From Flavobacterium sp. (lineage in GTDB: Bacteria > Bacteroidota > Bacteroidia > Flavobacteriales > Flavobacteriaceae), in the NCBI GenBank assembly GCA_016714905.1, contig JADKBW010000020.1, forward strand, positions 1 through 56,084: a DNA stretch of 56,084 bases, in the 5' to 3' direction. Shown here one piece after another: positions 20,330-29,095 of the stretch (its first letter is position 1; every line of letters starts with the position of its first letter). Under the pieces are notes generated by a model. It was not told where the DNA came from and ran no database searches. It saw only the letters and a program-made list of their open reading frames with translations. A program made the translations under genes and the position numbers.

Positions 20330-20337
20330 TAAATTTG
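20330..20337 (+). promoter_or_regulatory. -7 promoter element of the porin gene (TAAATTTG)
   Basis: TAAATTTG matches TAnnTTTG and lies 25 nt upstream of the ATG at 20363. Confidence 0.5.
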
Positions 20338-20362
20338 CTCCGATTCACGCAATGCTGTAAGA

Positions 20363-21438
20363 ATGAAGAAAATACTATTTGCCGCTGTCGTAGCTTTCCT
20401 CGGCACAAACCTTAGTGCCCAGGAAAAAGAAAACAATCCGCTGACTTTCTCAGGTTATGTTGAAACCTATTACAGTTATGATTTTGGAAATCCAGAGAAT
20501 CATTTGCGTCCTGGTTTTGTTTATAGTCACAACAAACACAACGAATTCAACCTCAATCTAGGGTTAATCAAAGCCAATTATTCCAAAGACAACATCCGCG
20601 GAAATATTGCGGTAATGGCCGGAACCTACGCCCAATACAATATGGCAGCGGAAGAAGATTTAATGCGAAATGTTTTTGAAGCCAATGTAGGTGTGAAAAT
20701 TTCTTCGAAACACAAACTTTGGGTCGATGCGGGAATTATGCCGTCACACATTGGTTTTGAAAGTGCGATTGGTAAAGACTGCGCCAATTTGACCCGAAGC
20801 ATCTTGGCAGATAATTCACCTTATTTTGAAGCTGGCGTAAAAATAGGCTACACTTCGCCATCTGAAAAATGGTATTTGGCGGCGATGTATTTAAATGGTT
20901 GGCAACGTATTCAAAAACAGAAGGCAATCAAACGCCCGCTTTCGGGACACAAGTAACATACAAACCTTCTGCAAAAGCGACATTAAATTGGAGCACTTAC
21001 ATAGGAAACGAGCAACCTGATGCCGATAGAAAATGGCGCTATTTCAATAATTTTTACGGACAATTTGCTTTGAGTAACAAGACCAATTTGACTACTGGTT
21101 TTGATATTGGTGCGCAACAAACTGTAAACGGAAGCAGCGATTATGATGTTTGGTATTCGCCGGTTTTAATCTTGCAACACAAACCAACGGCAAAGATTCA
21201 ATTGGCCGCCAGAGCGGAATTTTACCAAGACAAAAAAGGCGTTATTATTGCCACAGGAACCGAAAACGGATTTAAAACCTATGGCCTTTCAGCAAACTTC
21301 GATTATATCATTGCCGACAATGTGATGTTCAGATTGGAAGCTCGAAATTTGTCGAGTAAAGATGAGGTGTTTTTGAAAAACGGAGATCCAACGGATACGA
21401 ATACTTTTTTAACGACTTCATTGGCAATTTCCTTTTAA
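20363..21438 (+). CDS. outer-membrane beta-barrel porin (OmpL-like), one frameshift
   Basis: About 358 residues after repair. Signal peptide MKKILFAAVVAFLGTNLSAQ, then repeated amphipathic strands (FSGYVETYYSYDFGNPENHL; FNLNLGLIKANYSKDNIRGN) ending TTSLAISF with a terminal Phe, as expected for a barrel assembled by BAM. It fits the putative beta-barrel porin-2 family. The frame breaks at an A-run (20913-20917) that needs one more A: the read-through becomes QRIQKTEGNQTPAFGTQ. Function: passive diffusion or transport of an unknown solute. Confidence 0.85.
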
Positions 21439-21535
21439 GCATATATGCTTAGAATAAGTCGAACAAGAAAAGCAAATAAAATCTCGATGTTAGTTTACTT
21501 TTTATTTTAATTTGAACGAGGTTTAGAAGCTATTC

Positions 21536-21675
21536 CGGCTGTTCCCTGCAAAAAAACCGCGTCTTGCCAACATTGGTAAAGGCTGACAAGAGCTTCCGCT
21601 GGTCGCTTTCTCAGCCCAACCAAAGTAAAGGCAAGACGCGGTTTTGTTTTCCGGTTCCATCCGGGCTAGGGCAGT
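21536..21675. repeat. R2-type repeat with long hairpin (inverted orientation)
   Basis: A perfect 16-bp inverted repeat (AAAACCGCGTCTTGCC at 21553-21568 and its complement at 21630-21645) encloses ~61 nt. The outer ends read TAGAAGC...GTTCCCTGC and CATCCGGGCTAGGGC, the reverse of the R2 ends. This is the longest perfect hairpin in the window and lies in a gene-free stretch after the porin. Confidence 0.7.
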
Positions 21676-21843
21676 CAACTTCGAAGTTCATCATTCTATA
21701 TTCGTCGATCAACATTCAAAAAAAATGAGAACATACATACTGCATTACACCTAGAGATTTTGATACTAATATCTAAGATCATGAAACTCGAGTTCTTTTA
21801 TATTGCTTAGTATTACATTATATAAACTAATCATCTAAAAGTC

Positions 21844-22176
21844 ATGGAAAACAACGATTTAGGGTCAAAGAAAATGAATAATAAGCACGAAGCTACTATC
21901 ATTAATGCTCCTAGTGATGCAGCGTCTGCGATGCAATCTGAAATTGAAACAGATCAAAGTGGTGGTAAAAAAGTAGTTAATAGAGCCAGACATACGGAGC
22001 AAAATATTTCTATTTCTGAATTTCCTTCTTCAAAAGAATTGGGTTTAAAACCTAGTACAGCTCCAGAAACCGTTGGGAAAAAAATGGTCGAGAATAGAGA
22101 CAAAAATTCGGATATTACAAGCAATCGTTATCCAAATTCACATCCTGATAATCACGAAAATAGAGGTAATTTGTGA
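21844..22176 (+). CDS. small hydrophilic hypothetical protein
   Basis: 110 residues, highly polar, no signal or membrane segment, low predicted order: MENNDLGSKKMNNKHEATI, then many N, S, E and K, ending NSHPDNHENRGNL. Codon pattern is like its neighbours, so it is probably real, but it has no recognised domain. It ends 10 nt before the end of the convergent sdaA. The ~400 nt before it hold only the R2-type hairpin repeat. Confidence 0.55.
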   Translation: MENNDLGSKKMNNKHEATIINAPSDAASAMQSEIETDQSGGKKVVNRARHTEQNISISEFPSSKELGLKPSTAPETVGKKMVENRDKNSDITSNRYPNSHPDNHENRGNL

Positions 22177-22186
22177 TTCAAAGAGT

Positions 22187-23614
22187 TTAACAATCCGCCA
22201 TATTCACTGCCACAGCCAAGCCACCTTCCGAAGTTTCTTTGTATTTCGAATTCATGTCTTTCGCTGTTTGCCACATGGTATCGATGACTTTATCTAAAGG
22301 TACTTTGGCATTTTTAGCGTCAGTTTCCATGGCGAGTTCCGCAGCGTTGATGGCTTTAATCGCGCCCATCGTATTGCGTTCTATACATGGAATTTGTACC
22401 AATCCACCAATCGGATCACAGGTTAATCCTAAGTGATGTTCCATAGCGATTTCTGCTGCCATCAATACTTGGTCTGGTGTTCCGCCCATGACTTCACATA
22501 AAGCCGCTGCTGCCATTGCCGAGGAAACGCCTATTTCGGCCTGACAACCGCCCATTGCCGCAGAAATTGTGGAGCCTTTTTTGAAGATGCTGCCAATTTC
22601 TCCTGCAACTAGCAAGAATTGTTTGATTTCATTTTCTCCAGCGTCGTGATTTTCAATGACTAAGTAGTACATTAAAACGGCTGGAATGACACCGGCACTG
22701 CCATTGGTTGGCGCCGTAACAACGCGACCTAAAGCGGCATTGACTTCATTCACTGCCAAAGCAAAACACGACACCCATTTGAGGATTTGACGAAATTTTA
22801 CTTCTGTTTTTCGGATGCATTCGAGCCATTCTTGTGGTGAATTGTAATTCGCGAGTCCAATGAGATTTTGATGCATATCGAACGCACGTCGACGAACATT
22901 CAGACCGCCGGGCAAAATGCCTTCAGAATGACAACCGATATACATGCATTCTAACATCGTAGTCCAAATACGCATTAATTCATGATGAATAGCTTCTTCA
23001 GCACGCATCGATTTCTCGTTTTCGTAAACAATTTCCGAAATGGTTTTGTTTTCCGAAATGGTATAGTTGAGCAGTTCTTCCGCATTTTGAATCGGGAAGG
23101 GAAAAGCACATTTGATTTGAAGTTTCTTCTTGGCATTGACACGTTCTTCCACCACTACAAAGCCACCGCCGATAGAGTAGTAGGTTTGTTCATGTTTGGA
23201 GTTGTCCTTTAAAGTGGCGGTAAAAGTCAAACCATTGGCATGAAAAGGAAGAAAGTTTTTATTAAAGACAATGTCCATCAAGAATGAGAACGGAATGGTG
23301 TGTTCGTTCCCTAAATTGATTTGGTTTGTATCTTCAATTTCTTTGATAATTCCTGCGATATCTTTTACGGGAATTGTCTCCGGATCTTGTCCACTCAAAC
23401 CCAACATCACCGCTAAATCCGTGGCGTGTCCTTTGCCAGTTAGGGAAAGTGAACCATATAAATCGACTTTGACGCTGGTGGTTTGGTGTAGTATGTTTTG
23501 GTTTCGGAGTTCACCTAAAAACCGTTCTGCCGCACGCCATGGTCCGAGTGTGTGTGAGCTTGATGGACCAACACCAATTTTAAGCATGTCAAAAACCGAG
23601 ATACATTCTTCCAT
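22187..23614 (-). CDS. sdaA: L-serine ammonia-lyase (iron-sulfur type)
   Basis: Deaminates L-serine to pyruvate with a [4Fe-4S] cluster. The single-chain form has the beta domain first (FDMLKIGVGPSSSHTLGPWR) and the alpha domain with the cluster cysteines in MGGCQAEIGVSS and LTCDPIGGLVQIPCIERN. The start at 23614 (MEECISVFDMLK) gives 475 residues; the ATG at 23635 would lie inside the -7 promoter element at 23633-23640. Frame intact. Confidence 0.95.
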   Translation of the reverse strand: MEECISVFDMLKIGVGPSSSHTLGPWRAAERFLGELRNQNILHQTTSVKVDLYGSLSLTGKGHATDLAVMLGLSGQDPETIPVKDIAGIIKEIEDTNQINLGNEHTIPFSFLMDIVFNKNFLPFHANGLTFTATLKDNSKHEQTYYSIGGGFVVVEERVNAKKKLQIKCAFPFPIQNAEELLNYTISENKTISEIVYENEKSMRAEEAIHHELMRIWTTMLECMYIGCHSEGILPGGLNVRRRAFDMHQNLIGLANYNSPQEWLECIRKTEVKFRQILKWVSCFALAVNEVNAALGRVVTAPTNGSAGVIPAVLMYYLVIENHDAGENEIKQFLLVAGEIGSIFKKGSTISAAMGGCQAEIGVSSAMAAAALCEVMGGTPDQVLMAAEIAMEHHLGLTCDPIGGLVQIPCIERNTMGAIKAINAAELAMETDAKNAKVPLDKVIDTMWQTAKDMNSKYKETSEGGLAVAVNMADC

Positions 23615-23632
23615 AAAAGTAGATTTGTGTAG

Positions 23633-23640
23633 CAAATATA
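23633..23640 (-). promoter_or_regulatory. -7 promoter element of sdaA (TATATTTG)
   Basis: The minus strand TATATTTG is a full match to TAnnTTTG. Transcription would start around 23626, giving a leader of about 12 nt before the ATG at 23614, which decides the start codon. Confidence 0.6.
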
Positions 23641-23702
23641 ACGGAATGATTGTGGAAAATGAAAAAATCGGTTTGTAAAAATGAGAAATTGTTATTTTCT
23701 TT

Positions 23703-23820
23703 TAGCCGCAAAGGACACAAAGGTCTACGCTAGCAAAACAAAGTTTTTTAGGTTAAACTTAAAATCTTCATGGCGAACTTTGCGACTAACCTGGCGAACT
23801 TTGCGGTTAATTTTTTTTGA
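23703..23820. repeat. CGCAAAG/CTTTGCG intergenic repeat (R3)
   Basis: Starts TTAGCCGCAAAG and ends CTTTGCGGTTAA, an almost perfect 12-bp inverted repeat. The right half holds two direct copies of TGGCGAACTTTGCG. It fills the gap between sdaA and the EamA gene. Confidence 0.6.
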
Positions 23821-23859
23821 CTCGCTGAGGTGTACTACATTTACGGCAAAATTTACTCG

Positions 23860-24810
23860 ATGCGATTCAATAAATATTATCTAGCTGCACTATCTTCTTT
23901 TGTCATTTGGGGTTTTTTTAGTTTGGCTTTAAAACCGCTAAAGGACTATGCTTCGTTAGACATTTTGTTCTACCGAATTTTTTTAGCTACGGCTTTCTTG
24001 CTGCTGATTAATTTACTTTTTAGAAAAAAAGAATTGTTGAATGACATTTCCGAGTACAAAAAAATGGCTGGAAAAGTTCAAACGAGAATTGTTTTTCTTA
24101 CCGTCTCGGGAGGATTTTTGCTGATCTTGAATTGGTTTCTATTTATTTATGCCATCAATCATGTCAGTTTGCAGTCGGCGTCGTTTGCGTATATGATTTG
24201 TCCGATTGTCACGACCATATTGGCGTTTTTTATTTTGAAGGAAAAGCTGAGTCGATGGCAATGGTTTTCAGTGTCACTATGTGTGGTCAGTTGCGCGATA
24301 TTGGCTTATGGACATATCACAGATTTAATTTACAGTTTGGTTATTGCTTTTTCGTTTGCATTGTATTTAATCAGCCAACGCAAAAACAATCAGTTTGATC
24401 GCTTTGTGGTGTTGACAGTGCAAATGTTGATTGCCTCAATCGTAATTCTTCCTTTTTATCCTGCGTATAGCGGTATGTTACCGACAACGTCCTTGTTTTA
24501 TATGTTGTTGGTTGTGATTGTCATTGTCTTTACGATTGTTCCTTTGTATTTGAATTTGTATGCATTAAAAGGAATGAATTCTTCTGCAGTTGGGATTTTG
24601 ATGTATACGAATCCATTGATTCATTTTATTTTGGCGGTGTTTTATTTTAAGGAAGAAGTACATCTCAATCAGATTGTTTCTTATGGATTGATTTTGATTT
24701 CGATTGTGGTTTTTAATGAGAAGTTGTTGAGGAGACGCGCTTCGTTGTGGGGCACGCCAAGACACGCTGGACACGCTTGGCGCCCTTCGCTTTGGATTTT
24801 TGGATTATAA
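23860..24810 (+). CDS. EamA/RarD-type transporter
   Basis: About 316 residues with ten predicted membrane helices in two EamA repeats (start MRFNKYYLAALSSFVIWGFF; later LILNWFLFIYAINHVSLQSA and MNSSAVGILMYTNPLIHFIL). DMT-superfamily exporter, RarD-like; the transported metabolite is unknown. The natural end is near VVFNEKLLRR. The last ~20 residues (RASLWGTPRHAGHAW...) are read from an R1 intergenic repeat that has replaced or extended the C-terminus. Start at 23860 chosen because the ten codons upstream are unlike the family. Confidence 0.88.
   Translation: MRFNKYYLAALSSFVIWGFFSLALKPLKDYASLDILFYRIFLATAFLLLINLLFRKKELLNDISEYKKMAGKVQTRIVFLTVSGGFLLILNWFLFIYAINHVSLQSASFAYMICPIVTTILAFFILKEKLSRWQWFSVSLCVVSCAILAYGHITDLIYSLVIAFSFALYLISQRKNNQFDRFVVLTVQMLIASIVILPFYPAYSGMLPTTSLFYMLLVVIVIVFTIVPLYLNLYALKGMNSSAVGILMYTNPLIHFILAVFYFKEEVHLNQIVSYGLILISIVVFNEKLLRRRASLWGTPRHAGHAWRPSLWIFGL
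24747..24800. repeat. R1 repeat inside the EamA 3' end
   Basis: GGCACGCCAAGACACGCTGG and GACACGCTTGGCGCCC are R1 motifs. They are translated as the tail of the transporter. Confidence 0.6.
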
Positions 24811-24862
24811 GTCCAAATCAGGAGAAATTTTTGTAAGTTCTATACGATCTAAGAATCTTAAG

Positions 24863-24995
24863 AGCAGCGTGTCCAACCCCAAAGGCGCAGTCGTGTCCTA
24901 CAGTCCTAGCCCCGATTGTAGCCGGTATCCTTTTTTGGATGAGGCACGAAGACAAAAAAGATAAAGGCGTAAAGCGGGAAAAAGCTCCTAAAAAA
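24863..24995. repeat. R1 copy followed by R2 hairpin repeat
   Basis: R1: CAGCGTGTCC ... GGCGCAGTCGTGTCC. R2: CCTAGCCCCGATTGTAGCCGG ... ATCC-TTTTTTG paired with CAAAAAAGAT ... AGCGGGAAAAAGCTCCTAAA. It lies just upstream of the dnaK control region. Confidence 0.6.
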
Positions 24996-25008
24996 TGACA
25001 TCATGTCA
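24996..25008. promoter_or_regulatory. palindrome upstream of dnaK
   Basis: TGACATCATGTCA is a perfect 13-bp palindrome. A half-site CTGACA follows at 25026-25031, inverted relative to TGTCAG at 25004-25009. It lies about 45 bp upstream of the sigma-54-like promoter, where an activator could bind. Confidence 0.5.
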
Positions 25009-25051
25009 GCTAATTTTCTTCAAAACTGACAATTTAGAAACCCCAATTCGC

Positions 25052-25069
25052 TTGGCACAAAGATTGACT
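25052..25069 (+). promoter_or_regulatory. sigma-54-like promoter of dnaK
   Basis: TTGGCACAAAGATTGACT: GG at 25054-25055 and GA at 25066-25067 are separated by exactly 10 nt, as are the -24 GG and -12 GC of sigma-54 promoters (TGGCAC-N5-TTGC). The match is complete except for the final C. A start point near 25078 would leave a leader of about 48 nt. No TAnnTTTG element is seen in this leader. Confidence 0.5.
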
Positions 25070-25125
25070 ACTGCTCGCCGAGTTGTTAAAATAAGCACAC
25101 TATAATAAACTAAAATAAAACTAAA

Positions 25126-27012
25126 ATGGGTAAAATAATTGGAATCGATTTAGGTACAACAAACTCTTGTGTTTCTGTAATGGAAGGAAACGAAGCAGTA
25201 GTAATCCCAAACGCAGAAGGAAAAAGAACAACACCATCTATCATTGCTTTTGTAGAAGGTGGCGAAATTAAAGTAGGTGATCCTGCGAAAAGACAAGCGG
25301 TAACCAATCCGACTAAAACCATCGGATCGATTAAAAGATTTATGGGACATTCATTCTCTGAAACTACAGGTGAAGCGAAAAGAGTTCCTTACACAGTAGT
25401 AAAAGGAGACAACAATACACCACGTGTGGATATTGATGGTCGTTTGTACACTGCACAAGAATTGTCAGCTATGACACTTCAAAAAATGAAAAAAACTGCT
25501 GAAGACTATTTAGGTCAAACAGTAACTGAAGCAGTTATTACTGTTCCTGCTTACTTTAATGATGCACAACGTCAAGCTACAAAAGAAGCTGGTGAAATTG
25601 CAGGTCTTAAAGTAATGCGTATTATCAACGAACCAACTGCTGCTGCACTAGCTTATGGTTTGGATAAAAAAGGTAAAGATCAAAAAATTGCTGTTTACGA
25701 TTTAGGTGGAGGTACATTTGATATTTCTATCCTTGAATTAGGAGACGGCGTTTTCGAAGTATTGTCAACTAACGGTGACACGCACTTAGGTGGAGATGAT
25801 TTTGACCACCAAATCATTGACTGGTTGGCTGACGAATTCAAAGCTGAAGAAGGAATTGACTTGCGTTTAGACCCAATGTCATTGCAACGTATTAAAGAAG
25901 CTGCTGAGAAAGCAAAAATTGAATTGTCATCTTCTTCAGAAACAGAAATCAATTTGCCTTACGTTACAGCTACTGCTTCAGGACCAAAACACTTAGTAAA
26001 AAAATTGACTAGAGCTAAATTTGAGCAATTGTCAGATGCTTTGGTAAAACGTTCTATGGAACCAGTTGCTAAAGCTTTGAAAGATGCAGGTTTGTCTACA
26101 AAAGATATCGACGAAGTAATCTTAGTTGGAGGTTCTACACGTATGCCAAGAATTGCTGAAGAAGTAGAAAAATTCTTTGGTAAAAAAGCGTCTAAAGGAG
26201 TTAATCCTGATGAAGTAGTTGCTATTGGAGCTGCTATTCAAGGTGGAGTACTTTCTGGAGATGTAAAAGATGTATTGTTGTTAGACGTTACACCATTGTC
26301 TTTAGGTATCGAAACTATGGGTGGTGTTTTGACTAAATTAATTGAAGCAAATACTACAATTCCAACTAAAAAATCACAAGTATTCTCTACTGCTGCAGAT
26401 TCTCAACCAACTGTTGAAATTCACGTATTGCAAGGAGCTAGAGCAATGGCTGCTGATAACAAAACTATCGGTCGTTTCCACTTAGATGGAATTCCACCAG
26501 CACCAAGAGGTGTTCCACAAATTGAAGTAACTTTTGATATTGATGCTAATGGTATCATCAAAGTTTCGGCAACTGATAAAGGAACAGGTAAATCTCACGA
26601 TATTCGTATCGAAGCTTCTTCTGGATTGACAGCTGAAGAAATCGAAAGAATGAAAAAAGATGCTGAAGCGAATGCAGATTCTGACAAAATTGCTAGAGAA
26701 AGAGTTGAAAAATTGAACGAAGCTGACGGAATGATTTTCCAAACTGAAAGTCAATTGAAAGAATTAGGTGATAAATTGTCAGATGATAATAAAACGGCTA
26801 TCGAGTATGCTTTGACTGAATTGAGAATGGCGCACGGTAACCAAGATTTGGACGCGATTCAAATTGCATTGGACAAAATCAATGCAGCTTGGAAAACAGC
26901 AACTGAAGCGATGTATGCTCAAGGAGAACAAGGACAAGCTCAAGACGCACAACCACAAGCAGATGCTTCTGGCGATAACACGCAAGATGTAGAGTTTGAA
27001 GAAGTGAAGTAA
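25126..27012 (+). CDS. dnaK: molecular chaperone DnaK (Hsp70)
   Basis: 628 residues, normal length. The ATPase domain begins IIGIDLGTTNSCVSVMEGN, with the phosphate motif VYDLGGGTFDIS. The interdomain linker is DVLLLDVTPLSLGIE. The substrate-binding domain and helical lid follow, ending NTQDVEFEEVK. Cytoplasmic folding helper working with DnaJ and GrpE, neither of which is in the window. It stands alone with its own promoter and terminator. Codon use is strongly biased, as for highly expressed genes, and no frameshift is present. Confidence 0.99.
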   Translation: MGKIIGIDLGTTNSCVSVMEGNEAVVIPNAEGKRTTPSIIAFVEGGEIKVGDPAKRQAVTNPTKTIGSIKRFMGHSFSETTGEAKRVPYTVVKGDNNTPRVDIDGRLYTAQELSAMTLQKMKKTAEDYLGQTVTEAVITVPAYFNDAQRQATKEAGEIAGLKVMRIINEPTAAALAYGLDKKGKDQKIAVYDLGGGTFDISILELGDGVFEVLSTNGDTHLGGDDFDHQIIDWLADEFKAEEGIDLRLDPMSLQRIKEAAEKAKIELSSSSETEINLPYVTATASGPKHLVKKLTRAKFEQLSDALVKRSMEPVAKALKDAGLSTKDIDEVILVGGSTRMPRIAEEVEKFFGKKASKGVNPDEVVAIGAAIQGGVLSGDVKDVLLLDVTPLSLGIETMGGVLTKLIEANTTIPTKKSQVFSTAADSQPTVEIHVLQGARAMAADNKTIGRFHLDGIPPAPRGVPQIEVTFDIDANGIIKVSATDKGTGKSHDIRIEASSGLTAEEIERMKKDAEANADSDKIARERVEKLNEADGMIFQTESQLKELGDKLSDDNKTAIEYALTELRMAHGNQDLDAIQIALDKINAAWKTATEAMYAQGEQGQAQDAQPQADASGDNTQDVEFEEVK

Positions 27013-27050
27013 TTGAATAAAAGTCAAAATACTTTTAGATAATAGATTAA

Positions 27051-27077
27051 CCGAGTTAGCAATAACTCGGTTTTTTT
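27051..27077 (+). terminator. Rho-independent terminator of dnaK
   Basis: CCGAGTTA-gcaa-TAACTCGG, a perfect 8-bp stem with tetraloop, followed by seven Ts. Confidence 0.92.
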
Positions 27078-27143
27078 ATGCATTGTTAAAATGCAAACTC
27101 ATCTCATTTATTTTTGTAATTTTCCGCAACCAAAAATAATGTT

Positions 27144-27739
27144 ATGAAGAAATGCCTGCTTATCGTTGCTGTACTTTTGTAGCAACAACCACTTTTGCTC
27201 AGAAGAAAAAAACGCCAAAAGCTACTGCTACTTCGTCATTGGCGAAGCTAAACAATCTTTCGATGGAGCTGATTAAAGATAATCTCTATCTATTTATTGA
27301 AAACAAAGGCGCCAAAAGAGACACTATTTTGCTTAAGAAGTACGATATAAAAGGCAATCCAACCGATTGTAAAATCACGGCCTTTACAACAAAAGGAACG
27401 GCTTTACATTTGATTTCCTGGGCGGAAACTGCGGCTACAGAATCGAAGGAAAGGACAGAAAATAAAACCATGCAGTACAATGAAATCTGGAATGTCAAAA
27501 CCAAAAGTAAGGCGTTTTCAAACCTGCAAACCACCACCAAAATCAAAGAAATTCAGTACTTAGATAAATTGAAAAACGCGTCTCAAACCGTTGATAAAAT
27601 TCGCAACGAAGGACTCGCTTTTACTTTAACCAAAGAAGGCGATGTGAATTTGAAAAACAAAACACAAGAAAACAACTTGAGCTATAATGCATCGAGTAAT
27701 GTGTATCAGAATTTGAAGGATCTTGTGAAGAAGAAGTAG
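27144..27739 (+). CDS. secreted hypothetical protein, frameshift in the signal peptide
   Basis: The ATG at 27144 encodes MKKCLLIVAVLL, half a signal peptide, then a stop. One extra base in the T-run at 27174-27178 joins it to VATTTFAQKKKTPKA, completing the signal peptide and cleavage site (FAQ|K). The mature ~180 residues are basic and beta-rich (LNNLSMELIKDNLYLFIENK; SWAETAATESKERTENKTMQ) with no recognised domain. The ATG at 27152 is a by-product of the shift. Probably periplasmic or outer membrane; function unknown. Confidence 0.65.
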
Positions 27740-27957
27740 TTGGACACGCTGTGCTGAAGACACGCCCTTTGGGCTCTAGACACGTCTTGCGGGCTTTAGA
27801 CACGGCTACGCCTAATGACATAAACAAAAAAGAGGCTTCAAATTGAAGCCTCTTTTTATTATTTTAACTGATACAAATTGTATTTTCTTGTTAATCCCAT
27901 TACGTCAATAGCGTAGCGTTTCCAAAGGCGCAGCCGTCTCTACAGCGCAGCGTGTCT
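27740..27957. repeat. cluster of R1 repeats around a terminator
   Basis: At least four R1 copies (TTGGACACGCTGTGC, AGACACGCCC, AGACACGTCTTGCGGGC, AGACACGGCTACGCC) before and two inverted ones (GCGTAGCGTTTCC, GCGCAGCGTGTC) after the terminator at 27826-27856. Same layout as at 5129-5262. Confidence 0.6.
27826..27856. terminator. bidirectional terminator
   Basis: GAGGCTTCAA / TTGAAGCCTC stem flanked by A-run and T-run, between the convergent 27144 gene and the glutamine cyclotransferase gene. Confidence 0.85.
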
Positions 27958-29010
27958 CTAATTCACCCTAATCTCAAACATCTTATCCCAATTCTTCCCA
28001 GTCACAAATATTGTTTTGGTTTTTGGGTTGTACGCTATCCCATTCAAGACTTCAGCGCCAGCAAATTTGATTTTACTTCGCAGACCAGCTAAATTCAATA
28101 CGCCTTCTACCGCACCAGTGCTAGGGTTTATCACTGCTATCGCATCTTTTTGCCAAATGTTGCCGTAGATTTTTCCGTCAATCCATTCGAGTTCATTGAT
28201 GCTTTTGATCTGGTTGGTATTCGTATATACATTGATGTAACCTTCCATTTTTTGCGTCTCTGGATTCATCTTCCAAATCTTCTCCGTTCCATCCGATTGG
28301 TAAATGTTTTTCCCATCATTGGTCATTCCCCAACCTTCAATAGGTTTGTCATAAGCAAAAGTCTTGATTTGTTTCAATGTATTTGCGTCGTAGATAAATC
28401 CAACATTCGATTGCCAAGTCAATTGGAAAATTTTGTTGTTGATCACCGTAATTCCTTCACCAAAATGATCAGGATTGTCCATATTCACTTGCTTGTAAAC
28501 TTTTCCGGTTTTGTAATCGTACTTTCTAAAATGCGACGCACCTTTTTGTCCAGTGCTTTCTATCAAAGTATCTCTAAAAAATTCAAATCCTTCTGTAAAA
28601 GCCAAGGTATCATGCGGAAATGTATTGACGATCGTGTAATTGAGCAATTTCGGTTCAATGTTCGAAACCAATTCTATGCGCGACGTCGTTTCTACATTCT
28701 CTCCTTCAAAATAAACCAAAGCTTTGAGGTTTTGATAGCCTAATTTTTTGTCTTTCAAAGGAAAACTTACTTTTTCGTTTCCTGTTTTCGAGGCGATTTT
28801 CAAATCGTTTACGTAGTAAATAATACTGTCAATTTTCTTGTTTTGTGGATTCAAGACCGACAAAGTTGCCGATTCACTAGGTTGATACACTTCTTTACAA
28901 GCCCCCGTGTCAAAACCGAAAAGACTTTCATTCTCTTTTTTAGAACTTCCGCAAGAAGCCACCATTGAAGCTAATAAAATGAGCAATAGGGAGTTATACT
29001 TTTTCATCAA
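27958..29010 (-). CDS. glutaminyl-peptide cyclotransferase, lipoprotein
   Basis: 350 residues. Lipoprotein signal with lipobox MVASC (Cys about residue 20). An N-terminal beta domain is followed by a five-bladed propeller of the plant-type glutamine cyclotransferase family: FPHDTLAFTEGFEFF, ESTGQKGASHFRKYD, DKPIEGWGMTNDGKNIYQSD and INELEWIDGKIYGNIW are characteristic. It converts N-terminal Gln to pyroglutamate, here probably on exported proteins. In Bacteroidota many T9SS and SusD-type exports carry N-terminal pyroGlu, which would fit (inference). Confidence 0.9.
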   Translation of the reverse strand: MMKKYNSLLLILLASMVASCGSSKKENESLFGFDTGACKEVYQPSESATLSVLNPQNKKIDSIIYYVNDLKIASKTGNEKVSFPLKDKKLGYQNLKALVYFEGENVETTSRIELVSNIEPKLLNYTIVNTFPHDTLAFTEGFEFFRDTLIESTGQKGASHFRKYDYKTGKVYKQVNMDNPDHFGEGITVINNKIFQLTWQSNVGFIYDANTLKQIKTFAYDKPIEGWGMTNDGKNIYQSDGTEKIWKMNPETQKMEGYINVYTNTNQIKSINELEWIDGKIYGNIWQKDAIAVINPSTGAVEGVLNLAGLRSKIKFAGAEVLNGIAYNPKTKTIFVTGKNWDKMFEIRVN

Positions 29011-29083
29011 TAAAATTTTATAATGGCAATATACAATAGTAATTTATATGTTCAATTCCGTTTGCGAAAATACAAAAAGATTG

Positions 29084-29091
29084 TATATTTG
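29084..29091 (+). promoter_or_regulatory. promoter of ffs (TATATTTG, with TTTG about 20 nt upstream)
   Basis: TATATTTG matches the -7 consensus fully and TTTG at 29061-29064 sits at the -33 position. A start point at about 29096 coincides with the beginning of the SRP RNA stem. Confidence 0.75.
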
Positions 29092-29095
29092 CGCC

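Noticed and set aside
21844..22176. Toxin-antitoxin or immunity gene
   Set aside because: The 110-residue protein is polar and disordered, with no partner gene and no known motif.
26482..27027. Minus-strand ORFs rich in Phe and Ser opposite dnaK
   Set aside because: Antisense shadow of a highly biased coding sequence.
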